Shown: in pieces, positions 43,140 through 53,547 of the stretch
Numbering within the stretch: position 1 is the first letter of the stretch
Layout: every line of letters begins with the position of its first letter
The notes under the pieces: model-generated
The model's input: the letters and a program-made list of their open reading frames with translations, nothing else
Databases searched by the model: none
What the model was told of the DNA's origin: nothing
Program-made: the position numbers and the translations under genes
Origin: Paenibacillus tritici
GTDB taxonomy: Bacteria; Bacillota; Bacilli; Paenibacillales; Paenibacillaceae
Assembly (NCBI RefSeq): GCF_013204885.1
Contig: NZ_JABMKX010000002.1
Location: 186,001-250,000 of the forward strand
DNA: 64,000 nucleotides
Direction: 5' to 3'

Positions 43140-45068
43140 TTAATCTTCACTTGAGGTTCCCATATAAATCCGGATCGTTGACCCCTGCTCCACTCGTGCT
43201 CCCGCCTTCGGCGCCTGATTGATCACCGTATTGCCTGAGCCGGAACGGACCAGCATGAAATTCATATTCAGATCCTCATAAATATCCTGAACGGTCGCTC
43301 CCGTAAGATCCGGGACTGTCACTATTGGAGTCTCCCCGTATTTATAGGTCCTTGGCAGCTGATCCTTGCGCTGTGGAACCTTCAGATACAGAAGAGAGTC
43401 CTCAAGAATATTCTGGACAATTGGAGCAGCTACCACACCCCCGAACTGGATTCCCTTCGGGTTGTCAACTGCGGTGTAGACCACGAGCTGCGGATCATCC
43501 GCCGGGGCAAATCCGATGAAGGATACGATATGCTCCGTAGGCGAATACCGGCCGTTGATTACCTTCTGTGCCGTCCCTGTCTTGCCGCCCACACGGTAGC
43601 CGTCAATAAATGCCGGCCGGCCTGTGCCTTTGGCAACCACGCTCTCAAGGGCAGCCCGCACTTTCTTCGAGGTCTCCTCCGAGATCACCTGCCGCACTTC
43701 CTCCGGCTCGGTCTCGGAGACAACATTGCCGGTATCCGGATTAATCCAGGCTTTGGCGACATGCGGAGTGTACAGCCTGCCGCCGTTGATGGCTGCCGAT
43801 ACCGCAGCGATCTGCTGGATGGGCGTGACGGATACCCCTTGACCAAAGGCGGTGGTCGCCAGCTCAACCGGGCCTACCTGGGCCGGCTTGAAGAGAATCC
43901 CGTTCGCTTCACCGTTAAGGTCAATTCCCGTCTTGCTGCCGAAGCCGAAATCACGGATGTACTTGAACAGTGTATCCTTGCCGAGACGCTGGCCCAAGGC
44001 CACAAATCCGGGGTTGCAGGAGTTCTCTACTACTTCAAGGAAGGTTTGGCTTCCGTGTCCGCCTTTTTTCCAGCAGCGCAGCTTCGCTCCGCCGACCTCA
44101 ATATGGCCCGGATCGAAAAAATGCTCATTCTGCAGATCCACCTTGCCCTCCTGCAATGCCGCAGCCAGGGTAATGATCTTGAACGTGGAGCCCGGTTCAT
44201 AAGTCATCCAGATCGGAAGATTACGGTTATAAACTTCGGCATCATATTCCTGGTAGGCACCCGGCTCATAGCCCGGCCGGCTCGCCATCGCCAGAATCTC
44301 GCCATTCCGGGGGTCCATGGCAATCGACCAGGCGCCCTGTGCCTGATATTTCACCATGGCCTGATCCAGCTCGCGTTCCATAATAGACTGGATCTGCTTG
44401 TCGATGGTCAGCTCCAGACTAAGTCCGTCCTGCGGCTCGGTGTACTTCTCTGAGGACCCGGGCATCAGCCGGCCTCCGGCATCGGACAGATACGAGATAT
44501 TGCCCGCGCTGCCCTGCAGCAGCTTATCGTAGATGCTCTCTATCCCGGTAATCCCCTGATTGTCAATTCCAGTGAAGCCCAGAATATGGGCAGCCAGATC
44601 ACCATAGGGATAATACCGTTTGTTATCCTCAGCGACAACGATGCCCGGCAGCTGCAAATTACGGATGCTCGCGGCAAGCTCCATCGTAATTTTGCGGCCT
44701 CCGGGCTGCAGTTTCACTGAGGCTTTCTTCTGGGAGAGCAGCGTAACCAGCTTCTCCTCGGTCATCCCGAGCAGCGGAGCCAGCTGCTTCGCCGTCTGTG
44801 GCTTATCCTTCACCTGTACAGGAATGGCATATATCGTCGGTGAGCTGATATTGTAAGCCAGCGCCACACCTTTCCTATCCAGAATCTCGCCGCGTTTGGC
44901 AGTGAAGGGGATATTCCGCCGCCATAAATCCTCTGCCTTATCGCTCAGCTTCTCTCCTTGGGTTAACTGAACATAGGCAAGACGCACAGCCAGCGCACCG
45001 AACAACACGGCCAGTCCCAGCAGCGTCCACAGTATTCTCCGCCGACTTTCGACTTTTGACACCTTCAT
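43140..45068 (-). CDS. spoVD: Sporulation penicillin-binding protein SpoVD
   Basis: Class B transpeptidase of 642 residues needed for spore cortex in B. subtilis. One membrane helix (about 12-32), a dimerisation domain, then the transpeptidase with STFK (active-site Ser), SCN and KTGTAQ motifs. The C-terminus ends in one PASTA domain (VTVPDLTGATVQDIYEDL onward), the feature that separates SpoVD from PBP2B. The ATG at 45068 has GGGGAG 6 bases upstream; the frame to 45131 is an extension. Follows pbpB. Confidence 0.93.
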   Translation of the reverse strand: MKVSKVESRRRILWTLLGLAVLFGALAVRLAYVQLTQGEKLSDKAEDLWRRNIPFTAKRGEILDRKGVALAYNISSPTIYAIPVQVKDKPQTAKQLAPLLGMTEEKLVTLLSQKKASVKLQPGGRKITMELAASIRNLQLPGIVVAEDNKRYYPYGDLAAHILGFTGIDNQGITGIESIYDKLLQGSAGNISYLSDAGGRLMPGSSEKYTEPQDGLSLELTIDKQIQSIMERELDQAMVKYQAQGAWSIAMDPRNGEILAMASRPGYEPGAYQEYDAEVYNRNLPIWMTYEPGSTFKIITLAAALQEGKVDLQNEHFFDPGHIEVGGAKLRCWKKGGHGSQTFLEVVENSCNPGFVALGQRLGKDTLFKYIRDFGFGSKTGIDLNGEANGILFKPAQVGPVELATTAFGQGVSVTPIQQIAAVSAAINGGRLYTPHVAKAWINPDTGNVVSETEPEEVRQVISEETSKKVRAALESVVAKGTGRPAFIDGYRVGGKTGTAQKVINGRYSPTEHIVSFIGFAPADDPQLVVYTAVDNPKGIQFGGVVAAPIVQNILEDSLLYLKVPQRKDQLPRTYKYGETPIVTVPDLTGATVQDIYEDLNMNFMLVRSGSGNTVINQAPKAGARVEQGSTIRIYMGTSSED

Positions 45069-45161
45069 TGCGTTCTCCCCGCTTTCGCTCGTATAGACAT
45101 GATCTCTTATCTTCATGACTATTCGGGACAAACAGGGGTTAGAACAAGCCTGTGTTCGCGG

Positions 45162-47393
45162 TTACTCCGGCGTGTCTTCCGTTTCGGTGTCATCCGCTAC
45201 CGCTACGGGAATATTTTCTCCATATTCATTCAGAGGGCTAAGCTTCAGTGCCACCTGCGTTTTGCCGTTATTCTTGGTCTGCGTCTGCTCCGTCACATAA
45301 CCTTCTCCATCGACGGATATTCCCACCTTCAGCAGATTGAGAATCTCCAGAGCATCGCGCAGGGATTGCCCGCGCAGATCGGGAAGCGTCAGGTTCCCGC
45401 CCTGCTCGCTTAACAGATAGATCCGCTGTCCGGCTGTCAGGGGCGTGCCCTTCTCAGGGTACTGGCTGACTACATTCGCGCCTTGGCCTACCGCTTCAAA
45501 ATCAAATCCCTGATTGATTAACTGCTGTCTCGCTGCCTTCACCGTTTTGCCGGTTAAGTCCGGTGCCTTGCGCTGTACAACAACCTCAGTCTTCACTGGC
45601 TTCTTGCCCGCATCGTCGGTGACTTCTCCAGCTTTGGGTACGCCCATATAAGGAAGCGCCTGGGATACGATCTCTTTGAAGATCGGACCTGCAGCGACAC
45701 CTCCGCCGGCAGCATCGGCAGGCTCATCAATAATGACGAAGACCGCAATCTTCGGATCATTGACCGGTGCATATCCAAGGAAGGATGAACGTACCTTGTC
45801 CCGGTCATATCCTCCCTTACCATCCGGCTTGATAGCCGTACCGGTCTTGCCTGCCACCCGGTAACCCTCAATGAAGGCGTGTCTCCCGGTTCCGTGCTGC
45901 TGATCTGCCACTACCTGCTCCAGATAGCTGCCAGTCTCACGTGCACTTTCCTCCGAGAGTACCTGGCGCACAACCTCCGGCTGAGTGACCGTAGTCTTGC
46001 CGGTATTCGGATCGCTAACCTCCTTCACCACATGCGGCACCAGCAGCTTGCCGCCGTTCGCAATCGCCGCAATTGCCGTGAGCTGCTGAATCGGTGTAAC
46101 CAGCAGCTTACCGTGGCCATAAGATAGCGTGGCATTTTCCGACACATTGTTCGGAGCGGGATTAACCAGCCCGATGATTTCTCCCGGAAGATCAATACCT
46201 GTCTTCTCTTTGAAACCAAAATCAGTGATATATTGCAGCAGCTTTTCCTTACCAAGCATTTCATAGCCAAGCTTTACAAAAGCTACGTTGCTTGAACGTT
46301 TAACTCCTTCAAGGTAAGTAATTTCGCCCCACCCTACCCGGTTAATATCAGGAATAGGCTTGCGCAGACCCTTGAGTTTGATTTGGCCGGACATGAAATA
46401 AGCATTCGGATTGAACAGCTTCTCCTGAACAGCACCCGCCAGCGTCACAATCTTGAACGTCGAACCCGGCTCAAATCTGGACATGATAGCATGGTTATAG
46501 AAGCCAGCTGCCTCCTGATTCGTATTATAATATTCATTCGGATTAAACGTCGGCATGTTCGCCAGGCCCAGAATCTCCATCGTCTTCGGATCCGCAGCGA
46601 TCACACTGATCGACTTCGGTCTGTACTCCGCATATGCCTTTTTCATGGCCTCTTCAATATAGAGCTGAATCGTGCTGTCAATGGTCAGCTTGTAGTTGGT
46701 ACCGTTAACCACCGGCTGAAACGTATCCTTGGAATCGGGCAGCTTGATGCCTTGGCCGTCACTCTGGTAATTCAGCTTGCCGTCCGTACCGGAGAGCTGT
46801 TTGTCCAGATACTTTTCCAGCCCCATGACCGCTGTGCCGTCTCTGTCGGTGTACCCCAGAATATGTGCAGCGAGCGTATCCTTCGGATAATAACGCTTCT
46901 GCTCCCGAACGAGTCCTACCCCCGTTTCCAGCGTATCATGCTCTTTCTTGAGCTTCTCTACAAAAGCAGTCACTTTGTCGGCCATATCCTGGCTGATCTT
47001 CCAGCCCTCATTGCGAATTTCCCGGTTCTTATAGTAGTTACCGTCTTTATCCTTGGCTTCAATCAGCTTCTTCAGCTCATCCACCGGTTTGTTCAGCAGC
47101 TCATGCAGGCCCTGGATCACCTCTTCACCGATCTTCTTCTCGGCAATGACCTTAGGGTTGACAACTACAGTGTAAGCAGGCACATCGCTGGCCAGAACAC
47201 TGCCGTTCCGGTCTTGGATGACCCCGCGGACGGCCTTGATCGTAGAGGTATGCGCCCATTGCTCGGCGGCTTTCACCTGCCACTTTTCACCCTGCACAAT
47301 CTGAATCCAGAATACTCTGGCGACTAAAACAAGAAAAAAGAGGGTAATACACCCTCCTATAAACAGCGTGCGAAGTTTTATTCTTTTGACCAT
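45162..47393 (-). CDS. pbpB: Division transpeptidase PBP2B
   Basis: Class B penicillin-binding protein of 743 residues, the essential septal transpeptidase. Short cytoplasmic basic tail and membrane helix (10-30), dimerisation domain, then the transpeptidase with Ser311 in STFK, SSN at 367-369 and KTG at 516-518. Two PASTA domains follow (from about 612 and 677). GAGG precedes the ATG by 7 bases. Sits between ftsL and spoVD as in B. subtilis. Confidence 0.95.
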   Translation of the reverse strand: MVKRIKLRTLFIGGCITLFFLVLVARVFWIQIVQGEKWQVKAAEQWAHTSTIKAVRGVIQDRNGSVLASDVPAYTVVVNPKVIAEKKIGEEVIQGLHELLNKPVDELKKLIEAKDKDGNYYKNREIRNEGWKISQDMADKVTAFVEKLKKEHDTLETGVGLVREQKRYYPKDTLAAHILGYTDRDGTAVMGLEKYLDKQLSGTDGKLNYQSDGQGIKLPDSKDTFQPVVNGTNYKLTIDSTIQLYIEEAMKKAYAEYRPKSISVIAADPKTMEILGLANMPTFNPNEYYNTNQEAAGFYNHAIMSRFEPGSTFKIVTLAGAVQEKLFNPNAYFMSGQIKLKGLRKPIPDINRVGWGEITYLEGVKRSSNVAFVKLGYEMLGKEKLLQYITDFGFKEKTGIDLPGEIIGLVNPAPNNVSENATLSYGHGKLLVTPIQQLTAIAAIANGGKLLVPHVVKEVSDPNTGKTTVTQPEVVRQVLSEESARETGSYLEQVVADQQHGTGRHAFIEGYRVAGKTGTAIKPDGKGGYDRDKVRSSFLGYAPVNDPKIAVFVIIDEPADAAGGGVAAGPIFKEIVSQALPYMGVPKAGEVTDDAGKKPVKTEVVVQRKAPDLTGKTVKAARQQLINQGFDFEAVGQGANVVSQYPEKGTPLTAGQRIYLLSEQGGNLTLPDLRGQSLRDALEILNLLKVGISVDGEGYVTEQTQTKNNGKTQVALKLSPLNEYGENIPVAVADDTETEDTPE

Positions 47394-47440
47394 AAGGGAA
47401 CCTCACAACCTCTATTATTGCGATTGCCGTTCATCGCTGA

Positions 47441-47836
47441 TTAGTTACCGGCTTTGTCAGTAGCCTGGCTGCTAAGTGGAACATAGATTGTAGAATCCAT
47501 AGGAGGAACCACATATCCCATTTCCTTCGCTCGTTTGACAATCGTTTGTTCCAAAGTCTGCTTCTCCATCTGAAACGTGGCAATTTGCTTTTTGTTCTTG
47601 GCAATTTCGCTGTCCAGCTTCTGGGCCTGCAAGTTCAAATCGTAAATATGGACGTAACGCCAGATCAGGGCGGCAGCTACCAGAATGAAGGCTCCCAGTG
47701 TCAGCATGTACATAAGCTTCTCCTGCAGCGGAAGCACTCTCCGCGTGGTAACAACTTTCTTCTTCTCACGGTAGAGCGGGTTGGTCTCTTGTTTTCTCTT
47801 GGGTTGAACTGCTAAATTTCCGCGGGTATAAGCCAT
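47441..47836 (-). CDS. ftsL: Cell-division protein FtsL
   Basis: A 131-residue bitopic protein: basic N-terminus (about 1-40), one membrane helix (LMYMLTLGAFILVAAALIWRYV), then a coiled coil (LNLQAQKLDSEIAKNKKQIATFQMEKQTLEQTI). Sequence is poorly conserved in the family, but its place between rsmH and pbpB and its layout fix the call. Part of the DivIB-DivIC-FtsL complex. Confidence 0.9.
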   Translation of the reverse strand: MAYTRGNLAVQPKRKQETNPLYREKKKVVTTRRVLPLQEKLMYMLTLGAFILVAAALIWRYVHIYDLNLQAQKLDSEIAKNKKQIATFQMEKQTLEQTIVKRAKEMGYVVPPMDSTIYVPLSSQATDKAGN

Positions 47837-47859
47837 CTCTGATTCTCCTTTATCGTCAT

Positions 47860-48813
47860 CTACAATTTCTCTGCGATACGCAGTTTGGCTGAACGGGCAC
47901 GTGAGTTAAGCTCCAGCTCTTCTTCTCCCGGCACAATCGGCTTACGGTTGATTAGCTTCAGGGTACCTTTGGCACCGCACACGCAGTACGGAAGGTCAGG
48001 CGGACAAGTGCAGCGGCTCAGATAACTGCTGAAAATCTGTTTGCAGATCCGGTCCTCCAGCGAATGAAAGGTAATGACAGATACCCTTCCTTCAGGCGCC
48101 AGACAACGTACAGCAGCATGCAGCCCTTCCTCAAAAGCACCCAGCTCATCATTGACGGCAATCCGCAGTCCCTGAAAACTCCGTTTGGCCGGATGTCCTC
48201 CGGTCCTTCTGGCCGCCGCCGGAATGCCTTCCTTAATCAGCTCGGCCAGTTCTTCCGTGTTCTCCACCGGATGTTCTTCTCTGCGCTCCACAATCTTACG
48301 GGCAATCCGCCGTGAGAATTTCTCTTCGCCATACTGGAATAACACTTTGGCAATCTCCTGCTCGCTCCAGGTATTGACGATATCGGCTGCAGTCAGCTCT
48401 GCCGACTGGTCCATCCGCATATCCAGCGGAGCGTCATGATTGTAGCTGAATCCACGTTCCCCTTCATCAAACTGCGGAGAAGATACCCCCAGATCATAGA
48501 GAATCCCGTCTACCTGGGGAACTCCGTCCTTCTGCGGAACAAACGGCAGCTCCTTCAGTACCTGCTCCAGATCACGGAAGTTGGTCTTGACCATAACCAC
48601 CTTGTCGCCGTATCCGGACAATTTCTCTTTAGCATTATTCAGCGCCCAGTCATCCTGATCCAGACAGATCAGCCGGCCCTCGCCGCTAAGCTTGGAGGCG
48701 ATAAGCGAACTGTGCCCGGCTCCCCCGAGCGTACAGTCTACATATATGCCATCCTTCTTGATGTGCAGCCCTTCTGTCGCTTCTTCCTTAAGTACCGTGA
48801 TGTGGTGAAACAA
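47860..48813 (-). CDS. rsmH: 16S rRNA (cytosine-1402 N4) methyltransferase RsmH
   Basis: SAM-dependent methyltransferase of 317 residues (MraW). [14 protein letters not shown] start, SAM motif [11 protein letters not shown] near 27-37, [20 protein letters not shown] near 108-119, [13 protein letters not shown] near 220 and TFHSLEDRI near 250. The start is the TTG at 48813 with GGAGGGA 7 bases upstream; the long frame to 49005 re-reads mraZ. Second gene of the dcw operon. Confidence 0.95.
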   Translation of the reverse strand: MFHHITVLKEEATEGLHIKKDGIYVDCTLGGAGHSSLIASKLSGEGRLICLDQDDWALNNAKEKLSGYGDKVVMVKTNFRDLEQVLKELPFVPQKDGVPQVDGILYDLGVSSPQFDEGERGFSYNHDAPLDMRMDQSAELTAADIVNTWSEQEIAKVLFQYGEEKFSRRIARKIVERREEHPVENTEELAELIKEGIPAAARRTGGHPAKRSFQGLRIAVNDELGAFEEGLHAAVRCLAPEGRVSVITFHSLEDRICKQIFSSYLSRCTCPPDLPYCVCGAKGTLKLINRKPIVPGEEELELNSRARSAKLRIAEKL

Positions 48814-48853
48814 GCTGCATCCCTCCAAGGCAGTAATTCGATTTGTGTGTGTA

Positions 48854-49291
48854 TTATAGATCAAAATTGAAATCCACCAATTTCTCGGCAATTTCGTTGA
48901 ACGATTCTTCTGACTGTTCGAAGTACTGCTCCCATAGCTCCTTGTTCCAGATCTCCACCCGGTTCGAAACGCCCAGAATAACACAGTCCTTGTCCAGCTT
49001 GGCATATTGCCGCAGATTCCCCGGCAGATTCACCCTGCCTTGCTTGTCCCATACACATTCGGTCGCTCCTGAGAAAAAAAAGCGGCTGAAGGCGCGGGCA
49101 TCCGATTTCATCAGTGAAAGGCTTTTGAGCTTTTGCTCCATGATTCCCCATTCTTCCATGGGATAAACAAACAGGCAGGAGTCCAGGCCGCGGGTCGCTA
49201 CAAAGGAGGTTCCGAGCATTTCACGGAACTTGGCAGGGATAATGATCCGGCCTTTATCGTCAATGCTATGCTGGTATTCCCCCATAAACAT
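48854..49291 (-). CDS. mraZ: Transcription regulator MraZ
   Basis: A 145-residue AbrB-fold protein made of two repeated DXXXR domains ([14 protein letters not shown] near 11-24 and [14 protein letters not shown] near 81-94). It forms a ring and represses the dcw operon through direct repeats upstream of its own gene; such an array is present here. ATG at 49291 with AGAGGTGGGG upstream; an in-frame ATG two codons later is possible. First gene of the dcw operon. Confidence 0.95.
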   Translation of the reverse strand: MFMGEYQHSIDDKGRIIIPAKFREMLGTSFVATRGLDSCLFVYPMEEWGIMEQKLKSLSLMKSDARAFSRFFFSGATECVWDKQGRVNLPGNLRQYAKLDKDCVILGVSNRVEIWNKELWEQYFEQSEESFNEIAEKLVDFNFDL

Positions 49292-49319
49292 GCTTTGTCC
49301 CCACCTCTGGTTCCCGATT

Positions 49320-49357
49320 CCCCACTTTGCCCCACTTTTCACCACCTAAGCATAATA
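49320..49357 (-). promoter_or_regulatory. MraZ operator array and -10 of the dcw operon
   Basis: On the minus strand GTGGTG (49340-49345), GTGGGG (49330-49335) and GTGGGG (49320-49325) repeat with exact 10-base spacing, as known for MraZ boxes (a TGGGN-type word plus 5 bases). A degenerate fourth word lies one step on. A possible -10, TATTAT (49352-49357), is just upstream, so the boxes would overlap the transcription start. No good -35 is seen. Confidence 0.7.
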
Positions 49358-49451
49358 GATTCGCCATTAAAAATCAAAAACCTTTTTCCGGAGCAAGGTA
49401 ATTTTTGCTTATTTGTCAAGAGCCTATTCTTAAGACTCTCATCACACGCAA

Positions 49452-49483
49452 AAGCCCGGGCCAATGTGATTGGCTCCGGGCTC
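49452..49483 (-). terminator. Terminator of ahcY
   Basis: On the minus strand AGCCCGG-GCCAAT pairs with ATTGGC-CCGGGCT, followed by TTTTG. Confidence 0.92.
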
Positions 49484-49499
49484 GTGCAGATCCATATCG

Positions 49500-50771
49500 T
49501 TAATCGTTCAGATTCCAGCTGTCCAGATATTCGGTCTGTGCCTGGGTGAGGCTGTCAATGGCAATCCCCAGACTTTCCAGCTTGTAACGTGCTACCTGCT
49601 CATCCAGATCATAGGGAACATTCTCCACTTTGACGCCAATGCTCTTATAATTGTCATTCACATATTTAAGCGATAGGGCCTGCAGTGCGAAGGTGGTATC
49701 CATAATCTCTGCCGGATGGCCATCGGCTGCGCCAAGGTTCACCAGGCGTCCTTCAGCCAGCAAATACAGCTTGCGTCCATCCTTCAGCTGATACTCTTCG
49801 ATATTCTTGCGTACCGTCCGCTGGGACACTGAGCGCTCCGCCAGCTCCGGCTTGTTCACTTCCACATCGAAATGCCCGGCATTGCAGAGGATCGCACCGT
49901 CCTTCATCACATCATAATGCTCACCACGGATGACATACCGGTTACCAGTGACGGTAACGAAGAAATCTCCGCGCTTCGCAGCTTCCAGCATCGGCATCAC
50001 GTGGAACCCGTCCATGTGGGCTTCCACGGCCTTGATCGCGTCCACTTCCGTAACAATTACGTTCGCCCCCAGCCCCTTGGCCCGCATCGCTACACCTTTG
50101 CCGCACCAGCCGTAGCCCACTACAACCACTGTCTTGCCGGCCACAATCAGGTTCGTTGTGCGAACAATGCCGTCCCATGCCGATTGTCCTGTACCATAAC
50201 GGTTATCGAACAAATATTTACAATAGGCGTCATTAACAGCCACCATCGGGAATTTCAGCATTCCTTGCTTCTGCAGCGCCTTAAGGCGGATGATACCAGT
50301 GGTGGTCTCCTCAGCGCCCCCGCGGATATTCTCCATCAGATCGGGACGTTCGGAATGCAGCAGGGTGGCGAAATCACCGCCGTCGTCGATAATCAGATCC
50401 GGCTTACTCTCCAGCGCCTTGATGTTCAATGCCTTGAACTCCTCCGGGGAGGGATTATACTTGGCGAACACCGTAATGCCGTCCTCAACAAGCGCGGCGC
50501 ACACATCGTCCTGAGTAGACAACGGATTGGAACCTGTGATCGTTACCTCGGCGCCGCCCGCCTGTACTACCTTAGCCAGATAAGCGGTCTTGGCTTCCAG
50601 GTGAAGCGTGATCGAGACCTTCAGCCCCTTGAACGGCTGCTCCGCTTCGAACTGCTCACGGATACGGTTCAGCACCGGCATATGCTGGCGAACCCAGTCG
50701 ATTTTGAGATGGCCTTCAGGTGCAAGCGACAGATCGGCGACAATGCTGTTGTGCTTGGATAATGAACTCAT
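49500..50771 (-). CDS. ahcY: Adenosylhomocysteinase
   Basis: NAD-dependent enzyme of 423 residues splitting S-adenosylhomocysteine into adenosine and homocysteine. Motifs: [12 protein letters not shown] near 52-63, [10 protein letters not shown] near 100, DDGGDF near 125, [13 protein letters not shown] near 148, [18 protein letters not shown] near 174, NAD loop [10 protein letters not shown] near 214-223, NAGHFDVE near 290 and the GRLVNL motif near 338. ATG at 50771 with GGGGG upstream. It follows bshC and ends in a strong terminator before mraZ. B. subtilis uses a different SAH route (Mtn/LuxS), so its presence here is a real metabolic difference. Confidence 0.95.
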   Translation of the reverse strand: MSSLSKHNSIVADLSLAPEGHLKIDWVRQHMPVLNRIREQFEAEQPFKGLKVSITLHLEAKTAYLAKVVQAGGAEVTITGSNPLSTQDDVCAALVEDGITVFAKYNPSPEEFKALNIKALESKPDLIIDDGGDFATLLHSERPDLMENIRGGAEETTTGIIRLKALQKQGMLKFPMVAVNDAYCKYLFDNRYGTGQSAWDGIVRTTNLIVAGKTVVVVGYGWCGKGVAMRAKGLGANVIVTEVDAIKAVEAHMDGFHVMPMLEAAKRGDFFVTVTGNRYVIRGEHYDVMKDGAILCNAGHFDVEVNKPELAERSVSQRTVRKNIEEYQLKDGRKLYLLAEGRLVNLGAADGHPAEIMDTTFALQALSLKYVNDNYKSIGVKVENVPYDLDEQVARYKLESLGIAIDSLTQAQTEYLDSWNLND

Positions 50772-50796
50772 GGTAGAACCCCCTAGAATATTGTTC

Positions 50797-52428
50797 TTAC
50801 ATATAAATAATACGGTGTGTTCCACTGTAGTCAGCGGGCACAGCCATCAATTCATCCAGCCAGCCCAGGCCGTAACGGTTCAAATAATACATCATATTAT
50901 AGACCCGCTCCTGCAGCTTACCCAGTGGCATAAGCGATAGCTCGATCCGCTCCCACTGGCGCAGCCCAGCCTCATTCTGCTTCTCCAACGCATCCAGTGC
51001 TTTACCCTGGAGGAAAGAGATCTGGTCGATAATCTTATCCTTGTTATTGTTGCCCAGCTTCAGCAGCCCTGCCTGAATACCGCCAAGCTGTTCAATCAGC
51101 GGCTCGTACATCCCGGAGAACGCTGTTTTGATCTCTTCGAACTTGTCTTCGAGCTTCAGCTCATCCTGAGCGCTCAGCCACTCTTTGCGCTTATCGTCCA
51201 GATGCATCCGTACATCCGTGAAGGACAAGCCGTATTTATCCATATGCTTATGAAGCGTTCCCTCTATCACTGTAAATGACATACGCGGAATAATCAGCGG
51301 CATCTGTCCGTCCAATACCTTAAAGGCTTGATGCGGAATCGCCCAGTAGGCCATTTCCCCTTGTCCAAGCACCGTAGCCAGGACAGGCAGCACATAATCC
51401 TGCATAAGCGGGCGGGTAAGCACATTGTTGCTGAACCGTTCGGGATGGCTCTCCAGCAGCTCCAGAAGTTCAGTACGGGTGAAGGATACCGTAGCTTTCC
51501 GGTCTGTGAACCGCCCCTCCACCTTATGGAGCAGAAGCCGTGCACCTTCATGAATATAGAAAAGATTAGCATTGCCCGGCGTTACATCAGCCTGCAGCTC
51601 ATATCCGCTCGCCTTAATCTGTTCCGCCGCAGCAAGATAGGCCGTCTCCAGCTCATCATTCCGTTCGATCATGGAGGCGAACATCGGGGCTTCAAGCCTG
51701 CGCAGGGCAGGATCTGCAGAATCCAGCAGAATAAGTCCGAATTGCCCGAACAAAGCACCCATCAGCTTGGCAAAAGCCTCCGTCATATTCTCAGCACCCT
51801 GTGATGAAGCTGTCACCAGCTCCATAAGCTGCGGCTTGAACTCACTGTCCTGCAGCAAGCCGTCCAGCTGCGCTATCACCTGAATCCAGCTGTCTGCGTC
51901 TACCTTAATCTCGCTGACGGAAGACCGGGGTCCTTCGCCCTTTTCCAGCTTAATCCGGGTAATTTCGCCAGTGCGGTTCAGCACATACGTATGATTGACC
52001 TCATCCCAGTCATGATCCTCCCCGGCAATCCAGAACAGCGGAACGACCGGGCGCCCCAGCTGGGCAGCAGCTTCCCGGGCAGCCTGTATAGTAGTAATAG
52101 CTTTATAGACCACGAAGAGGGGGCCGGTGAACAAGCCGCTCTGCTGTCCGCCTGTCACCACCAGAGTCTCGGGCTGCTCCAGCAGCTCAAGCGAACGAAG
52201 GACGGCCTCATGGGCATTGTGCTTCCCGTTATATCTGCGTAAGTATGTAACTACGTCTGCACGGTCTGCACGTAAGCTTCCTGTACGATCCAGCCATTGT
52301 GCGCGTTCAGCCCGGCTCTCCTGGCTGCGGAAGTCCCCGCCATACAAATGTCCTACTGTTTCATATTGATGTATATAGTCACTGGCGAGCGCAGATCCGC
52401 CCGGCAGTGGTTCCGGTACAACATTCAT
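50797..52428 (-). CDS. bshC: Bacillithiol synthase BshC
   Basis: Putative cysteine-adding enzyme, last step of bacillithiol synthesis; 543 residues, full length. Rossmann-like core with [26 protein letters not shown] near 88-113, [17 protein letters not shown] near 130-146, [13 protein letters not shown] near 235, [10 protein letters not shown] near 280, and a C-terminal coiled-coil region about 420-500. In B. subtilis it also sits just upstream of mraZ. Transcribed from a sigma-A promoter at 52490-52518. ATG at 52428 has AGGAGG 9 bases upstream. Confidence 0.93.
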   Translation of the reverse strand: MNVVPEPLPGGSALASDYIHQYETVGHLYGGDFRSQESRAERAQWLDRTGSLRADRADVVTYLRRYNGKHNAHEAVLRSLELLEQPETLVVTGGQQSGLFTGPLFVVYKAITTIQAAREAAAQLGRPVVPLFWIAGEDHDWDEVNHTYVLNRTGEITRIKLEKGEGPRSSVSEIKVDADSWIQVIAQLDGLLQDSEFKPQLMELVTASSQGAENMTEAFAKLMGALFGQFGLILLDSADPALRRLEAPMFASMIERNDELETAYLAAAEQIKASGYELQADVTPGNANLFYIHEGARLLLHKVEGRFTDRKATVSFTRTELLELLESHPERFSNNVLTRPLMQDYVLPVLATVLGQGEMAYWAIPHQAFKVLDGQMPLIIPRMSFTVIEGTLHKHMDKYGLSFTDVRMHLDDKRKEWLSAQDELKLEDKFEEIKTAFSGMYEPLIEQLGGIQAGLLKLGNNNKDKIIDQISFLQGKALDALEKQNEAGLRQWERIELSLMPLGKLQERVYNMMYYLNRYGLGWLDELMAVPADYSGTHRIIYM

Positions 52429-52489
52429 ATGCAATTGCCTCCTGTTCTAAACCTGCTATATGTAATCATAAATCGGTAAACCCTTTATG

Positions 52490-52518
52490 ATTGTATCCAA
52501 AGTAAGGTGCGGCGTCAA
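52490..52518 (-). promoter_or_regulatory. Sigma-A promoter of bshC
   Basis: TTGACG (52513-52518), 17 bases, TACAAT (52490-52495) on the minus strand, about 55 bases before the bshC start. Confidence 0.85.
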
Positions 52519-52566
52519 AGAAAGAAGCGCCGGGATCGGGAAAACTATTCTTATCAATTGAAATAA

Positions 52567-52594
52567 TAGGCGAGAGCTGAACGCTCCCGCCTAC
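52567..52594 (-). terminator. Terminator of the opp operon
   Basis: GTAGGCGGGAGC-GTTCA-GCTCTCGCCTA on the minus strand followed by TTATTTC, just past the oppF stop. Confidence 0.8.
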
Positions 52595-52614
52595 ATAATA
52601 CTACCCTTTTCATT

Positions 52615-53547
52615 TCAGGCAAACTGTTTGGCAACGAAATGTCCCTTGGACACCTCAATCATCTCAAAGTCGCTGTCATTTGTTTTTTCACCGGCAGCAT
52701 AAATCGGGCTGCCCAGCTCATCATGCAGATGAATGCGTTTTTTGTTCGCTTCGACTTCCGGGTCTGGAACCGGAATAGCAGATAACAGCGATTTGGTGTA
52801 AGGATGCAGCGGGTTAGCATAGAGTTCTTCACTTTCCGCCAGCTCCACCATTTTGCCCAGGTACATAACAGCCACACGGTCACTGATATGCTTAACCATA
52901 GACAGGTCATGCGCGATGAAGAGGTAAGTCAGTCCGAGACGGTCCTGCAGCTCCTTGAGCAGGTTAACGACCTGCGCCTGAATCGATACGTCCAGTGCGG
53001 AGATCGGCTCATCGCAGACGATGAACTTAGGATTCACGGCAAGAGAACGCGCAATTCCGATACGCTGGCGTTGTCCGCCGGAGAACTCATGCGGATACCG
53101 GGTGGCATGGTCATGGTTAAGTCCAACCATATCCAGCAGCTCCTCAATCCGTTTCTTGCGTTCCTGCCGGCTTCCGGCCAGACCATGGATATCCAGCGCT
53201 TCCCCGATGATGTCAGATACCGTAAACCGCGGGTTAAGCGAGGCATACGGGTCCTGGAAGATCATTTGCATATCACGGCGCATGGCCTTCATCTTGCCGC
53301 CGGACAACTTGTAGATATCTGTACCATTGTATTTCACACTTCCTGCAGTCGGCTCATACAAGCGGAGAACGGTACGGCCTGCAGTAGTCTTCCCGCAGCC
53401 CGACTCCCCTACCATACCCAGGGTTTCGCCTTCGCGAATCGAGAAATTAATATTATCAACAGCCTTAAGAACTCTTCCCTTACCAACATTGAAATACTTC
53501 TTAAGACCTTCTACTTCAATCAGATTCTTGCTCAAATTCTTACTCAA
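52615..53547 (-). CDS. oppF: Oligopeptide ABC transporter ATPase OppF
   Basis: ABC ATPase of 310 residues energising peptide import. Complete nucleotide-binding domain: Walker A GESGCGKTT near 48-56, Q-loop QMIFQDPYASLNPR near 96, signature SGGQRQR near 155, Walker B FIVCDEPISALDVS near 175 and H-loop HD near 209; the oligopeptide ABC C-terminal extension (HPYTKSLLSAIP) is present. TTG start with AGGAGGTG 8 bases upstream, a site that lies in the last codons of the oppD remnant. OppF normally works as a heterodimer with OppD, which is destroyed here. Confidence 0.94.
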   Translation of the reverse strand: MSKNLSKNLIEVEGLKKYFNVGKGRVLKAVDNINFSIREGETLGMVGESGCGKTTAGRTVLRLYEPTAGSVKYNGTDIYKLSGGKMKAMRRDMQMIFQDPYASLNPRFTVSDIIGEALDIHGLAGSRQERKKRIEELLDMVGLNHDHATRYPHEFSGGQRQRIGIARSLAVNPKFIVCDEPISALDVSIQAQVVNLLKELQDRLGLTYLFIAHDLSMVKHISDRVAVMYLGKMVELAESEELYANPLHPYTKSLLSAIPVPDPEVEANKKRIHLHDELGSPIYAAGEKTNDSDFEMIEVSKGHFVAKQFA

